Below are positions 16,872-23,603 of a stretch of DNA of 30,840 nucleotides, one piece after another. Source of the stretch: a virus; the IMG/VR virus record IMGVR_UViG_3300036985_003518, positions 1-30,840 of that record. The stretch is one strand, 5' to 3'. The notes under the pieces were generated by a model. The model saw only the letters and a list, made by a program, of their open reading frames with translations, had not been told where the DNA came from and ran no database searches. The stretch's first letter is position 1. The number at the start of each line of letters is the position of its first letter. Position numbers and translations under genes: made by a program.

Positions 16872-17157
16872 AAATAACAATTAAATTTAATTCCCTTGCT
16901 AAATTATATTCAATATTTGCACCTCTGGATGTGTGCCAGTTCTTTAACATATAAATATGCGTACAGTCTAACATAGCCTTTAAATCTGCTTTCATATAGT
17001 TTTCCCAGCTACCATCGTGGTCGTGGTTTAAACGCATTGGGTTTATAACTTCAAAGCCTTGTTCAATACATTTTTCTTCCGCATCACAAAAGGTTAAGTA
17101 AGCGTATCCATATTCAAGTCCACTAATTTTTCCACTTATGTAAATTGTTTCTGTCAT
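16864..17157 (-). CDS. DUF4406 protein (nucleoside deoxyribosyltransferase-like fold)
   Basis: The 97-residue product fits the DUF4406 pattern end to end: TIYISGKISG at the start, FEVINPMRL in the middle, SWENYMKADLKAMLDCTHIYML, then WHTSRGANIEYNLARELNLIVIFE. The family resembles nucleoside 2-deoxyribosyltransferases and is common in phages, where a role in nucleotide metabolism or nucleotide signalling is assumed but rarely tested. The length is typical. It is preceded by the AACCAATAAAAACAAATAAG leader, of which a second copy stands before the 16-codon frame just upstream. Confidence 0.85.
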   Translation of the reverse strand: MTETIYISGKISGLEYGYAYLTFCDAEEKCIEQGFEVINPMRLNHDHDGSWENYMKADLKAMLDCTHIYMLKNWHTSRGANIEYNLARELNLIVIFE

Positions 17158-17158
17158 A

Positions 17159-17249
17159 CTTATTTGTTTTTATTGGTTATTTAAAAGTTCTTTGATTAGT
17201 TCTTTGAAATTCAAAGACATTCTTATTTGTTTTTATTGGTTACTTAAAA
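17159..17249 (-). repeat. Two near-identical 28-bp translation leaders
   Basis: The plus-strand bases 17159-17186 and 17222-17249 are identical at 27 of 28 positions (CTTATTTGTTTTTATTGGTT...). On the minus strand they read AACCAATAAAAACAAATAAG directly before an ATG: one before the DUF4406 gene (17157), one before a 16-codon frame (17220). Variants of AACCAATAAAAA also precede the starts at 1746 and 24440. It is likely a favoured ribosome-binding leader. Confidence 0.65.
17170..17220 (-). CDS. 16-residue leader or micro-ORF
   Basis: ATG 17220-17218 to TAA 17172-17170 encodes MSLNFKELIKELLNNQ, an amphipathic helix. It is preceded by the same 20-base leader as the next real gene, which argues that ribosomes initiate on it. 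It sits between RusA (ends 17240) and DUF4406 (starts 17157) and could be a leader peptide, a true microprotein, or a remnant left when the leader was duplicated. Confidence 0.35.
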   Translation of the reverse strand: MSLNFKELIKELLNNQ

Positions 17250-17734
17250 ATTATTATACTTCCTTTGTACGCCCATCGTTTCTCTGCTTTTTCCCACCAA
17301 ATATCGCCATCTTCTTTACGCAACGTATCTTTAACCGCTTTTGTAATGTTATCTGTGTCTGGCTTACTTTCGCAAGGCATACCGTTTTTATTAGCTTTTT
17401 TCTTTTTACTCCAACTATCTGGCATTGGTACGAGGTAAAGCAAATCAATACATTTACCCAGTTCAAAATTTACACTTTTGGCTTGTAATTGCAATAAGGT
17501 TTTAAATGCGAAATATTTTGTTACTGCTGGTCGTTGGCGTTTTTTTGGGTCTGGATGGTTTGGGTTAAGTTTCCAAGTGTCGCTCTTTGTCATTCGCACC
17601 GCTCCCATCGGCACTACATCAAAAATAAAATAACCACGTGTGTTATCCATAACGTATTTTGTAGCTGGTATATTCAGCACCGAGCCATCGTTTGAAACTA
17701 TTTGCCCCAGACTATTTTGTACTCTTTTAGCCAT
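17240..17734 (-). CDS. rusA: RusA-like Holliday-junction resolvase
   Basis: The 164-residue product fits the RusA family. The N-terminal core has VVPMGAVRMTKSDTW, followed by LVPMPDSWSKKKK, the catalytic segment KPDTDNITKAVKDTL with its paired Asp residues, and a closing EDGDIWWEKAEKRWAYKGSI. RusA dimers cut four-way DNA junctions formed during phage recombination and replication. The N-terminal ~40 residues are longer than in the E. coli protein and unrecognised. It overlaps the upstream 103-aa gene by 8 bases and belongs to the recombination block with the RecE-like nuclease and the annealing protein. Confidence 0.88.
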   Translation of the reverse strand: MAKRVQNSLGQIVSNDGSVLNIPATKYVMDNTRGYFIFDVVPMGAVRMTKSDTWKLNPNHPDPKKRQRPAVTKYFAFKTLLQLQAKSVNFELGKCIDLLYLVPMPDSWSKKKKANKNGMPCESKPDTDNITKAVKDTLRKEDGDIWWEKAEKRWAYKGSIIIFK

Positions 17735-18038
17735 TGAATATTGCTTTTGATATTTTTTTTAGTAAATAAAATTCATTGGATTGTTTAAACATAAAGGGGT
17801 TGCTACTTAGATTCCATTCGGTTGCTTTAAAGATAAAGGCGCTATTATTGAATTGTTTTACAAAACGTATAGGCGTATCAATAATGTGCTTTGGCTTGTA
17901 AACATCCCCAAATGGATGGTTTATATCAAAATCACGCTCAACCATATAAGAGGTATCAAAAAAGTAAAGTTTTTGGCTACCATTTTCGTTTATTAAATAA
18001 TGCTTACAGTTATTAATCTCAATTATATTTTGCATCAT
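17727..18038 (-). CDS. Unknown protein (103 aa) between HNH and RusA genes
   Basis: I do not recognise this product. It is rich in aromatic residues and Asn (HYLINENGSQKLYFFD, NHPFGDVYKPKHIIDTP, FIFKATEWNLSSNPFMF), suggesting a small globular beta-containing protein, and it lacks cysteines beyond C11. Its ATG overlaps the stop of the HNH gene (ATGA-type, 4 bases) and its end overlaps RusA by 8 bases, so it is translated in series with two DNA-processing nucleases. A supporting role in recombination is guilt by association only. Confidence 0.7.
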   Translation of the reverse strand: MMQNIIEINNCKHYLINENGSQKLYFFDTSYMVERDFDINHPFGDVYKPKHIIDTPIRFVKQFNNSAFIFKATEWNLSSNPFMFKQSNEFYLLKKISKAIFNG

Positions 18039-18289
18039 TGTTTGTTTAAATGAATTTTATGCCTTTCGTTTAAGTAGTCCATATATTGAGGCTTATCTCC
18101 GTATTCAATGTGGCACGTTCTACATACCGCCATTAAATTTTCAATATCATCTTTGCTTTTACTACCTCCCATACCTCTGGCGTTAATGTGATGTATGTCA
18201 ACCGCTCTTGCACTACAACACTCGCAAGGGATAAACTCATCCCCAGCGATGTTGAAATGCTTAAAATAAACCTTTGTGTGGTTTTTCAT
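18035..18289 (-). CDS. HNH endonuclease (84 aa)
   Basis: The product is a compact HNH nuclease: CECC zinc-ligand pair (residues about 23-26), then VDIHHINARGMGG, where DIHH gives the first catalytic histidines, IENLMAVCRTCH with the central Asn and the second zinc-binding Cys pair, and H for the final motif. The arrangement with the GMGG turn is common in small phage HNH proteins placed among recombination genes. It is a DNA-cleaving enzyme by family; whether it acts in packaging, recombination or homing is not clear. It abuts the lipoprotein gene stop and overlaps the next gene by 4 bases. Confidence 0.85.
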   Translation of the reverse strand: MKNHTKVYFKHFNIAGDEFIPCECCSARAVDIHHINARGMGGSKSKDDIENLMAVCRTCHIEYGDKPQYMDYLNERHKIHLNKQ

Positions 18290-18523
18290 TTACCATTTAG
18301 TTGTATTGGTTATGCAATAACTTGAACCTACGTGAGCGTTCATCCAGTCCGCTTGTTGTAATATAAATTCTTTATTGTTTCCAGTACATTCGTTTTTAAT
18401 GACAACAGAATAATTTGCTACATTGTCGCTTTGAACGATTCCGCAATTACAAGGCTTATCTTCTTCTTTTTTGCAAGATGCTAATGTTAAAACAGTAGCA
18501 ATTAATAAAATTGATTTTTTCAT
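18290..18523 (-). CDS. Phage-encoded lipoprotein with a surface-export-like motif
   Basis: The 77-residue product has a signal peptide (MKKSILLIATVLTL) and lipobox LASC, so Cys17 should be lipidated. The residues after it, KKEED, fit the K-(D/E)2-type lipoprotein export signal described for Flavobacteriia, predicting display on the outside of the outer membrane. The mature part is about 60 residues with four more cysteines (CNC, C, C), possibly disulfide-linked. Small phage lipoproteins often block superinfection by binding a receptor; that role is inferred. It is odd to find it inside a recombination operon, preceded by the ACCAAACAAAATG leader. Confidence 0.8.
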   Translation of the reverse strand: MKKSILLIATVLTLASCKKEEDKPCNCGIVQSDNVANYSVVIKNECTGNNKEFILQQADWMNAHVGSSYCITNTTKW

Positions 18524-18549
18524 TTTGTTTGGTTTTATATGGTTAATTT

Positions 18550-19416
18550 TTAAAGTGGTAATTCTCCTTTGTCTGTTTTTTTGCCTTGTTTTTCTTTTAG
18601 CGCATCCGTTACTTTAACCTCTATTTGCTCAACTTCTTTAGTTTCGGTTGCGGTTGTTTTGGTGTCTTTAATTTTGTTTTTAAAAGCCTCCTCAACCGTT
18701 GTATCTCCATCTTTAATTGCTTGTGCAATACCTATCAATGTAATAAGGTTATCTGTATCAATATGGTCGATACTGGCTTTGCCAATTACTGCCAAAACTT
18801 CTTTTTCGCTAACTGAATAAGATTCTTTAAAGCCCTCTAAAACTTTTTTACGTTTTGCCATTAATTTTGTAGCATCCGAAACGTCTCCAGTAATTGTTTT
18901 TTTTGCCTCGTTGTAAACTTTGTCAACAATAGCACGAGGTATAACTGATAAAATAGCGTTTCTCATTGCAATACTATTACCAGCGTTACCAGTAACCGTA
19001 ATCATATCATCGTTAAAACGACCATATTTGCCAACTATACTGCGCTTAACCTCAACTTTAATAGCAAGGTTGGTTTCTAAATCAAATGCAATAGCTTGGC
19101 TTGTTACGTGCTTGGCATCAATGTTAATTACCTTTGCCTCAATTCGTAAATTTCCCCAGTTTTGCGCTAAGATTTTTGCTAAATGTACTGATGCTCCAGT
19201 AATAGTTTTGCCAGAACGAGGAACAGAATACGTGCAAGTTGATGCCGTTTCAATATCCATTGTGGCTATTACTATTGAGTTTTCCAGCGCTCTTTTAACG
19301 CTACGTGGGTAAGCCTTTGCCGTTGTTATCTGCATATCAATCGTGGCTTTGTCTTGTTGGTAAACAATATCCGTGCCTTGCACTTCTGCTACCGTTACTT
19401 CTTCTGTGTTTTCCAT
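18550..19416 (-). CDS. Putative single-strand annealing/recombination protein
   Basis: The 288-residue product resembles a widespread phage family found beside RecE-like nucleases: AYPRSVKRALENSIVIATMD, SGKTITGASVHLAKILAQNWGNL, a central beta region (VTSQAIAFDLETNLAIKVEV), then VTGNAGNSIAMRNAILSVIPRAIVDKVY. Such proteins are thought to anneal complementary single strands, as RecT and Red-beta do. The C-terminal third is helical with a charged low-complexity end (DALKEKQGKKTDKGELPL). The assignment rests on pattern memory and context (RecE-like exonuclease at 21409-20543, RusA, HNH), not on a catalytic motif. It has its own promoter at 19459-19466 and the AAAAACAAATAAGTATG start context. Confidence 0.65.
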   Translation of the reverse strand: MENTEEVTVAEVQGTDIVYQQDKATIDMQITTAKAYPRSVKRALENSIVIATMDIETASTCTYSVPRSGKTITGASVHLAKILAQNWGNLRIEAKVINIDAKHVTSQAIAFDLETNLAIKVEVKRSIVGKYGRFNDDMITVTGNAGNSIAMRNAILSVIPRAIVDKVYNEAKKTITGDVSDATKLMAKRKKVLEGFKESYSVSEKEVLAVIGKASIDHIDTDNLITLIGIAQAIKDGDTTVEEAFKNKIKDTKTTATETKEVEQIEVKVTDALKEKQGKKTDKGELPL

Positions 19417-19458
19417 ACTTATTTGTTTTTAATTTGGTGCTAAATTAATCTTTATTCA

Positions 19459-19466
19459 CAAACATA
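19459..19466 (-). promoter_or_regulatory. Promoter for the annealing-protein operon (TATGTTTG)
   Basis: The minus strand reads CGTGTATGTTTGTGA, containing the -7 box TATGTTTG, 43 bp before the ATG at 19416. Its upstream flank (GTTAATAACTTTAT) resembles that of the promoter at 21444 (GTTAATAACTCTAA), extending the similarity beyond the box itself. Confidence 0.6.
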
Positions 19467-19501
19467 CACGATAAAGTTATTAACATCACTCGACATTTTT
19501 T

Positions 19502-19780
19502 TTATTTGTCGAGTACACTATTTTTGTCGAGTCCTTTTTTGTTAATTTCTTTTGCCAACTTATGAACATCTATTCCAACTTTCCTTAACGCAATCTTTAA
19601 AACTTCTGCAAAATTTTTTGATAATTTTTTGTCGGCATATTGTACTATTGACAAATGGCTATCAAAAAACTTTTCTACATCCGTTATTTTAGCCCACTCC
19701 GATAAAATTAATTCTTTTGGTAGTTCCGTTTTAGATAACTTTTTTCTAATCGCTTTTATTAATTTTTCTTTGTCGCTCAT
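19502..19780 (-). CDS. DUF6965-like small protein (92 aa)
   Basis: The product has the pattern ELPKELILSEWAKITDVEKFFDSHLSIV, in parts: an LP-x-E-(I/L)-x-L segment, then an I-x-D-V-x-x-F-x-x-SHL segment. This resembles DUF6965, a small helical family of Bacteroidota and their phages with no known function. The rest (LSKNFAEVLKIALRKVGIDVHKLAKEINKKGL) departs from the usual ending and is lysine-rich. The start follows the AAATAAGTATG leader, which also contains the stop of the 58-aa gene upstream, so the two are linked. No function can be given. Confidence 0.7.
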   Translation of the reverse strand: MSDKEKLIKAIRKKLSKTELPKELILSEWAKITDVEKFFDSHLSIVQYADKKLSKNFAEVLKIALRKVGIDVHKLAKEINKKGLDKNSVLDK

Positions 19781-19782
19781 AC

Positions 19783-19959
19783 TTATTTTTTTATTTGTGT
19801 GTAATTATCTTTAATTTTTTGGCTTAATTTTTCTGCTTTTTTTCTTAATTTTATCCTTCTAATTACATCGCTACCACTATTGGCTATCCAGCCACCATTA
19901 AGGTAAGCATCAAGCACTTTTGTTACTTCTTTAAGTGTTTCTAAATCTACTTTATACAT
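19783..19959 (-). CDS. Small basic protein (58 aa)
   Basis: ATG 19959-19957 to TAA 19785-19783 encodes 58 residues: MYKVDLETLKEVTKVLDAYL, then NGGWIANSGSDVIRRIKLRKKAEKL and a lysine-rich end. It looks like two helices around a Gly/Trp turn. The gene fills the gap between its neighbours, and its stop codon lies inside the leader (AAATAAGTATG) of the next gene, which supports translation. I do not recognise it. Confidence 0.6.
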   Translation of the reverse strand: MYKVDLETLKEVTKVLDAYLNGGWIANSGSDVIRRIKLRKKAEKLSQKIKDNYTQIKK

Positions 19960-19977
19960 TTCGTTTATTTTTAATTG

Positions 19978-20319
19978 TTAATCGGCATAAGCACCGTCAT
20001 CTTCAAAGTTTTTGGGTTCTCTTACTGGAGGTGCAATATGCTCATTATATGCTATTAAAACACGCTCTGAACTAACAACAACACCTCTCTTTAAATCAAT
20101 CCACTCATCATCATTATTTACTTTTTGTTGAAAGTTTTGGTCTATAAATTCTGAAAGTCTGTGATAGTGTCTTAATAGGTGCTTATCCATTGCATCTTCA
20201 ATACCTTTGAGGAACGTTATATAGCCATCGCTTTCAAGCATATCATCCCAATCGTGTTGCTTTAACTCTGGCATCTTTGCAAAAGTGCATTTTTTTACTA
20301 AATCTAATTTTTTGCTCAT
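19978..20319 (-). CDS. Unknown protein (113 aa)
   Basis: This mostly helical acidic product has His- and Asp-rich stretches (MPELKQHDWDDMLESDGYITFL, in parts; MDKHLLRHYHRLSEFIDQNF) and ends in an acidic tail (PKNFEDDGAYAD). I recognise no motif. Its start overlaps the stop of the 75-aa gene by 4 bases and it follows the exonuclease gene in the same transcript, so a helper role in recombination is possible but unsupported. Confidence 0.7.
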   Translation of the reverse strand: MSKKLDLVKKCTFAKMPELKQHDWDDMLESDGYITFLKGIEDAMDKHLLRHYHRLSEFIDQNFQQKVNNDDEWIDLKRGVVVSSERVLIAYNEHIAPPVREPKNFEDDGAYAD

Positions 20320-20543
20320 TTTTGTTGTTGTTGGGCTTTTTGCCAGATTAATTTTGCGTTTTCAAGTATATAACCTTTTTTATGAATGATGCCATTTATT
20401 TTACTTGTGTAAATAGGCTGAACCGCTCCATTATCTAATTGTGCAAGTTCTGTAATTATATTAACACTTTTGTTTACTTCAATTAAAGTTGTTCCAACCT
20501 CAATCGTTTGGTTTAATACCAGTCTGTGAGTTTCTTTTGCCAT
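20316..20543 (-). CDS. Unknown small protein (75 aa)
   Basis: The product reads like a short beta-rich domain (HRLVLNQTIEVGTTLIEVNKS, VNIITELAQLDNGAVQPIYTS, in parts) followed by one helix ending in glutamines (LIWQKAQQQQK). No family is recognised. TAATG links it to the exonuclease gene (stop and start share a base at 20543), and it overlaps the next gene by 4 bases, so the three genes are translated together. Confidence 0.7.
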   Translation of the reverse strand: MAKETHRLVLNQTIEVGTTLIEVNKSVNIITELAQLDNGAVQPIYTSKINGIIHKKGYILENAKLIWQKAQQQQK

Positions 20544-21409
20544 TATCTTAAAATTGTTATTTTTTCACTTTTGTTAATTATATCAAAAAAGTCTGTTAAA
20601 TTTTCAAGTTCGTAACATTCCTTTAAAATCTCAAACTCGTTGTAACTGCACCAGTAATTGTTATCCATAGACCACTTTAGTAAGTCGAGACCCATACGAT
20701 ACATTTTTCTGCCATACTCGGTCATTTCATCATCCAATACATATAAAGCCGTTTGATAAGGCGCTGATTTTTCTATTGCGCAAAATACATAGTTTTCACG
20801 CTTTAAAAAGTCCATATAAAACGCTGAACTAATTGAGTAACCATACTTGTAAACATCGCTTTTAAATGAGCGAGGGCTACTTTGTTGGCACGTTTTAATA
20901 TCTGTAATGGTGCTTTTGTTATTAGCAAAACTATCTGGGCGCATACGAATTTTTAAACCAGTTTTGTCGTCAACTGTATAGCAACTTACTTCTCGGTAGC
21001 TATCTTTAATTAGTTCCAGAAACGTTTCGTTTTTACTGGCGCTTAATCCCATTTTAATAACCATTTCGTACTCATCCATAAATAGAATGGTTTTGCCGTT
21101 TGAGGTTTCTAAAAATTCAGCGTAACCTTGTTTACCAGCCGTTGTACGCATATCAAATTTGGGCGCTACTATATAATTGCTTTTAAACAACTCTTGCTCC
21201 AATACAAGTTCGTGCAATGCTGAACCTATTGGAAAGTGCCTTTCTGTTGTCTTATTGGGTTCTTTAACCTCCTCAAAGGCTTTATAAAAGTAATAACGAG
21301 GCGAGTGTAAAAAGTTTTTTATATCGGATGCGCTGATATGGTCTTTTTTACTTAGATACTCCTCAAAGGTATCTTTTACATAATTTACTTCTGTTTTTAT
21401 AGTTTCCAT
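20543..21409 (-). CDS. RecE-like PD-(D/E)XK exonuclease
   Basis: The 288-residue product resembles the RecE C-terminal nuclease (DUF3799-type). ISASDIKNFLHSPRYYFY opens the domain, with FPIGSALHELVLE as the conserved helix carrying the first acidic residue. Next come GLKIRMRPDSF and STITDIKTCQQ, giving the D...DxK core of the PD-(D/E)XK fold, and SSAFYMDFL. Family members degrade one strand of a DNA duplex to expose ssDNA for an annealing protein, here probably the product of 19416-18550. It has its own promoter (21444-21451) and starts in the AAAAATAAGTATG context. Between it and the annealing gene lie four small genes, an unusual separation for this pair. Confidence 0.85.
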   Translation of the reverse strand: METIKTEVNYVKDTFEEYLSKKDHISASDIKNFLHSPRYYFYKAFEEVKEPNKTTERHFPIGSALHELVLEQELFKSNYIVAPKFDMRTTAGKQGYAEFLETSNGKTILFMDEYEMVIKMGLSASKNETFLELIKDSYREVSCYTVDDKTGLKIRMRPDSFANNKSTITDIKTCQQSSPRSFKSDVYKYGYSISSAFYMDFLKRENYVFCAIEKSAPYQTALYVLDDEMTEYGRKMYRMGLDLLKWSMDNNYWCSYNEFEILKECYELENLTDFFDIINKSEKITILR

Positions 21410-21443
21410 ACTTATTTTTTTTTACAAATTTAATTTTATTACA

Positions 21444-21451
21444 CAAACGTA
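21444..21451 (-). promoter_or_regulatory. Promoter for the exonuclease operon (TACGTTTG)
   Basis: The minus strand reads CTTGTACGTTTGTGT, with -7 box TACGTTTG. A TTTG lies 17 bp upstream (after ATA, before TTAATAACTCTAACTTG) and may be the -33 element. The box ends 35 bp before the ATG at 21409. Confidence 0.65.
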
Positions 21452-21478
21452 CAAGTTAGAGTTATTAACAAATATATG

Positions 21479-21742
21479 TTAATTATTATCATCTTCTAAT
21501 ACGGCTGGTTCTACTGGTTTTTTATACATAAATACTTCCTCAACTGACGTTTCAAGGGCTTGTGCCACTTTAATTGCAATAGGCAAACTAATACAACGCC
21601 TTTGTCCGTTAATGATTCTCGATAGGTGTGATGGTCGAACTCCAGATATATCTGATAGTTCTTGTATGGTCATTTGCTTATCTATTAACATAGACTTAAT
21701 TCGATTGCCGTACATTTTTTCTTTTGCTTTTTTCTGTATCAT
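21479..21742 (-). CDS. XRE-family helix-turn-helix regulator (87 aa)
   Basis: The product has a Cro/C1-type helix-turn-helix: IKSMLIDKQMTIQELSDISG, with the recognition helix region VRPSHLSRIINGQRR, then ISLPIAIKVAQALETSVEEVF, which completes the five-helix fold (residues about 10-75). The C-terminus is a short acidic tail. It could repress phage promoters; the inverted repeat at 187-221 and the extended promoter motifs are candidate targets, but no binding evidence exists. It follows DnaB by 11 bp and is therefore expressed with replication genes, and the exonuclease promoter begins right after its stop. Confidence 0.88.
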   Translation of the reverse strand: MIQKKAKEKMYGNRIKSMLIDKQMTIQELSDISGVRPSHLSRIINGQRRCISLPIAIKVAQALETSVEEVFMYKKPVEPAVLEDDNN

Positions 21743-21753
21743 TTTATTAATTT

Positions 21754-23247
21754 TTAGAATGGTAAATTATCGTACTCATCTTCTTGTTCTGGTTCATTTG
21801 AGTTTGGGCTTTCGCTCAAAAAATCATTATTTTCTGCTATTTTTTTTGGCTCTGGTGTGGTAAACGAACTACTTTGATTGCTCTTAAACGTGTCGTAGTT
21901 TTCAAGTTTAGTTAATTCGCCATTAAAACCAAGCCTTAACTCGCCCAAACTACCAGCACGATGTTTGGCTACAATTAAAGACATTAAGCCGTTACACTCC
22001 AGCGTTTCGCCTCCTATTTCGTATGTTTCAATTCCATAGTACTCTGGTCGGTAACAAAATATAACCATATCGGCATCTTGTTCAATACTACCAGATTCAC
22101 GTAAGTCGCTTAACATTGGTTTTTTGTCTCCGCCTCTGCTTTCAACCGCTCTGCTTAATTGACTTAGTGCTATGATAGGAACATCAAGTTCTTTTGCAAG
22201 TGCTTTTAACCCTTTGCTTATCATTGAAACCTCTTGCTCCCTATTGCCTTTACCAGCATCAACGGTCATTAACTGTAAATAGTCAATAACAATTAACCTC
22301 ACTTTTTTATCTCTAACTAATTTACGTGCCTTGCCCTTTAAATCAATAAGGCTTAAAGATGGCGTGTCATCAATATAAATAGGTGCGGTGTTAAGTTCTA
22401 AACAACGGCTTTCAACAAGCAATACCTCGTCAACTGTTAATTGCTTTTTTATTATTCGGCTTGAATTTATTCCAGATAAACTACTTTGCGCCCTACCTAC
22501 TAACTGGTCGTTTGACATTTCCAAACTAAATACTGCGGTTGCTATATTATCTCTAATAGCTGGGTTCAAAGCAAATGCCAAAGCGCAAACAGATTTCCCC
22601 ATTGCTGGTCTCCCAGCTAAAATAATAAGGTCTGTTTTTTGCCAACCATTTGTAAAATTGTCAATATTTCTAAAACCAGTTGGTACGCCAGACTTAATAC
22701 CACTTTGAGCAACAAATATACTTTCTGCAATAACTTTTTCGTGTACCTTTCCAATTTGCTTTACATCGTATTTAATTACTCCAGATATTGCACCCTCAAT
22801 TTTTGTTATACCTTTCTGAAACGTATCAAAAACATCCAAAGTGTCATCGTAAGCGTTTTTAATATTTTCAGTACTTAAACGTATCATTTCACGTTTTAAA
22901 AATTGTTGTACCACAATTCTGGAATGATACTCAATGTTAGATGATGATGCAATTCTGTTAGTAAGACTACTAATATAATAAGCGCCTCCAACTTCTTCGA
23001 GTTTATCCAAACTTTTTAACTTTTGACAAACTGTTAGAATATCAATAGGACTGGAGCGCTTATACAAATCAATAATAGCCATAAATAAGATTTGATTAGC
23101 CTCTTTATAAAAACACTCTGGCGTAAGAATATCCACGACTAAATTAATAGCCTCACTTTCGAGCATACAAGCGCCTAATATAGCCTCCTCTAATTCTACC
23201 GATTGAGGTTGCAATAAGCCGTACTCTGGTTGTTTTCTTTTAGTCAT
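21754..23247 (-). CDS. dnaB: Replicative DNA helicase DnaB
   Basis: The 497-residue product has both DnaB domains. The N-terminal helical domain begins QPQSVELEEAILGACMLES. The C-terminal RecA-like domain has GVPTGFRNIDNFTNGWQ, Walker A GRPAMGKS (about residue 213), MSNDQLVGR, LIVIDYLQLM as Walker B, SQLSRAVESR and DLRESGSIEQDADMV. It should form the hexameric ring that unwinds the phage fork. The C-terminal ~45 residues are an added low-complexity tail rich in Ser, Asn and Glu that ends DEYDNLPF, much like the protein-binding tip of bacterial SSB. It overlaps the DUF3127 gene by 8 bases. No phage DnaC-type loader was recognised. Confidence 0.95.
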   Translation of the reverse strand: MTKRKQPEYGLLQPQSVELEEAILGACMLESEAINLVVDILTPECFYKEANQILFMAIIDLYKRSSPIDILTVCQKLKSLDKLEEVGGAYYISSLTNRIASSSNIEYHSRIVVQQFLKREMIRLSTENIKNAYDDTLDVFDTFQKGITKIEGAISGVIKYDVKQIGKVHEKVIAESIFVAQSGIKSGVPTGFRNIDNFTNGWQKTDLIILAGRPAMGKSVCALAFALNPAIRDNIATAVFSLEMSNDQLVGRAQSSLSGINSSRIIKKQLTVDEVLLVESRCLELNTAPIYIDDTPSLSLIDLKGKARKLVRDKKVRLIVIDYLQLMTVDAGKGNREQEVSMISKGLKALAKELDVPIIALSQLSRAVESRGGDKKPMLSDLRESGSIEQDADMVIFCYRPEYYGIETYEIGGETLECNGLMSLIVAKHRAGSLGELRLGFNGELTKLENYDTFKSNQSSSFTTPEPKKIAENNDFLSESPNSNEPEQEDEYDNLPF

Positions 23248-23530
23248 TAGTTTGTCTGCCTATGTTATTGATTTCCCATAAATTTAATTGATTAAAATGC
23301 TTTCCATCTGGGTTCGCTTTGCCTTTTAAATTGCATTTAGCACATACCTTAAAACCACTCTGGAATTGCTTTAATAAATCAGTCTTATTGTTTATGGCTT
23401 GAACAATAATATCTTGCGGATATTCGGTGTTCTCATCAATGGTAACGACAAACTCAACTTTTTTTAGCGTTTCATTAATTACTTTTTCTGCATAAATCAC
23501 TTTTAAAGTGCCTTTTAAATCTATTGTCAT
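23240..23530 (-). CDS. DUF3127 OB-fold protein, SSB-like
   Basis: The 96-residue product matches DUF3127 closely: MTIDLKGTLKVIYAEKVINE, then KKVEFVVTIDENTEYPQDIIVQ, NNKTDLLKQF and GFKVCAKCNLKGK with HFNQLNLWEI at the end. DUF3127 proteins are Bacteroidota-specific OB folds thought to bind ssDNA. Two cysteines (VCAKC) replace the usual V-x-F strand residues, which is unusual. Its end overlaps the DnaB start by 8 bases, placing it directly in the replication unit, and it has its own promoter at 23559-23566. It lacks an SSB-type acidic tail, which is instead on the neighbouring DnaB. Confidence 0.85.
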   Translation of the reverse strand: MTIDLKGTLKVIYAEKVINETLKKVEFVVTIDENTEYPQDIIVQAINNKTDLLKQFQSGFKVCAKCNLKGKANPDGKHFNQLNLWEINNIGRQTND

Positions 23531-23558
23531 ACTTTTGTTTTTTTTAATTTATAATACA

Positions 23559-23566
23559 CAAATATA
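23559..23566 (-). promoter_or_regulatory. Promoter for the DUF3127-dnaB-XRE operon (TATATTTG)
   Basis: The minus strand reads CGTGTATATTTGTGT, identical over 15 bases to the promoter at 28644-28651. The -7 box TATATTTG ends 29 bp before the ATG at 23530. Confidence 0.65.
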
Positions 23567-23603
23567 CACGCTATATTGATTGTTTTTACTATTGTTAATA
23601 AGT

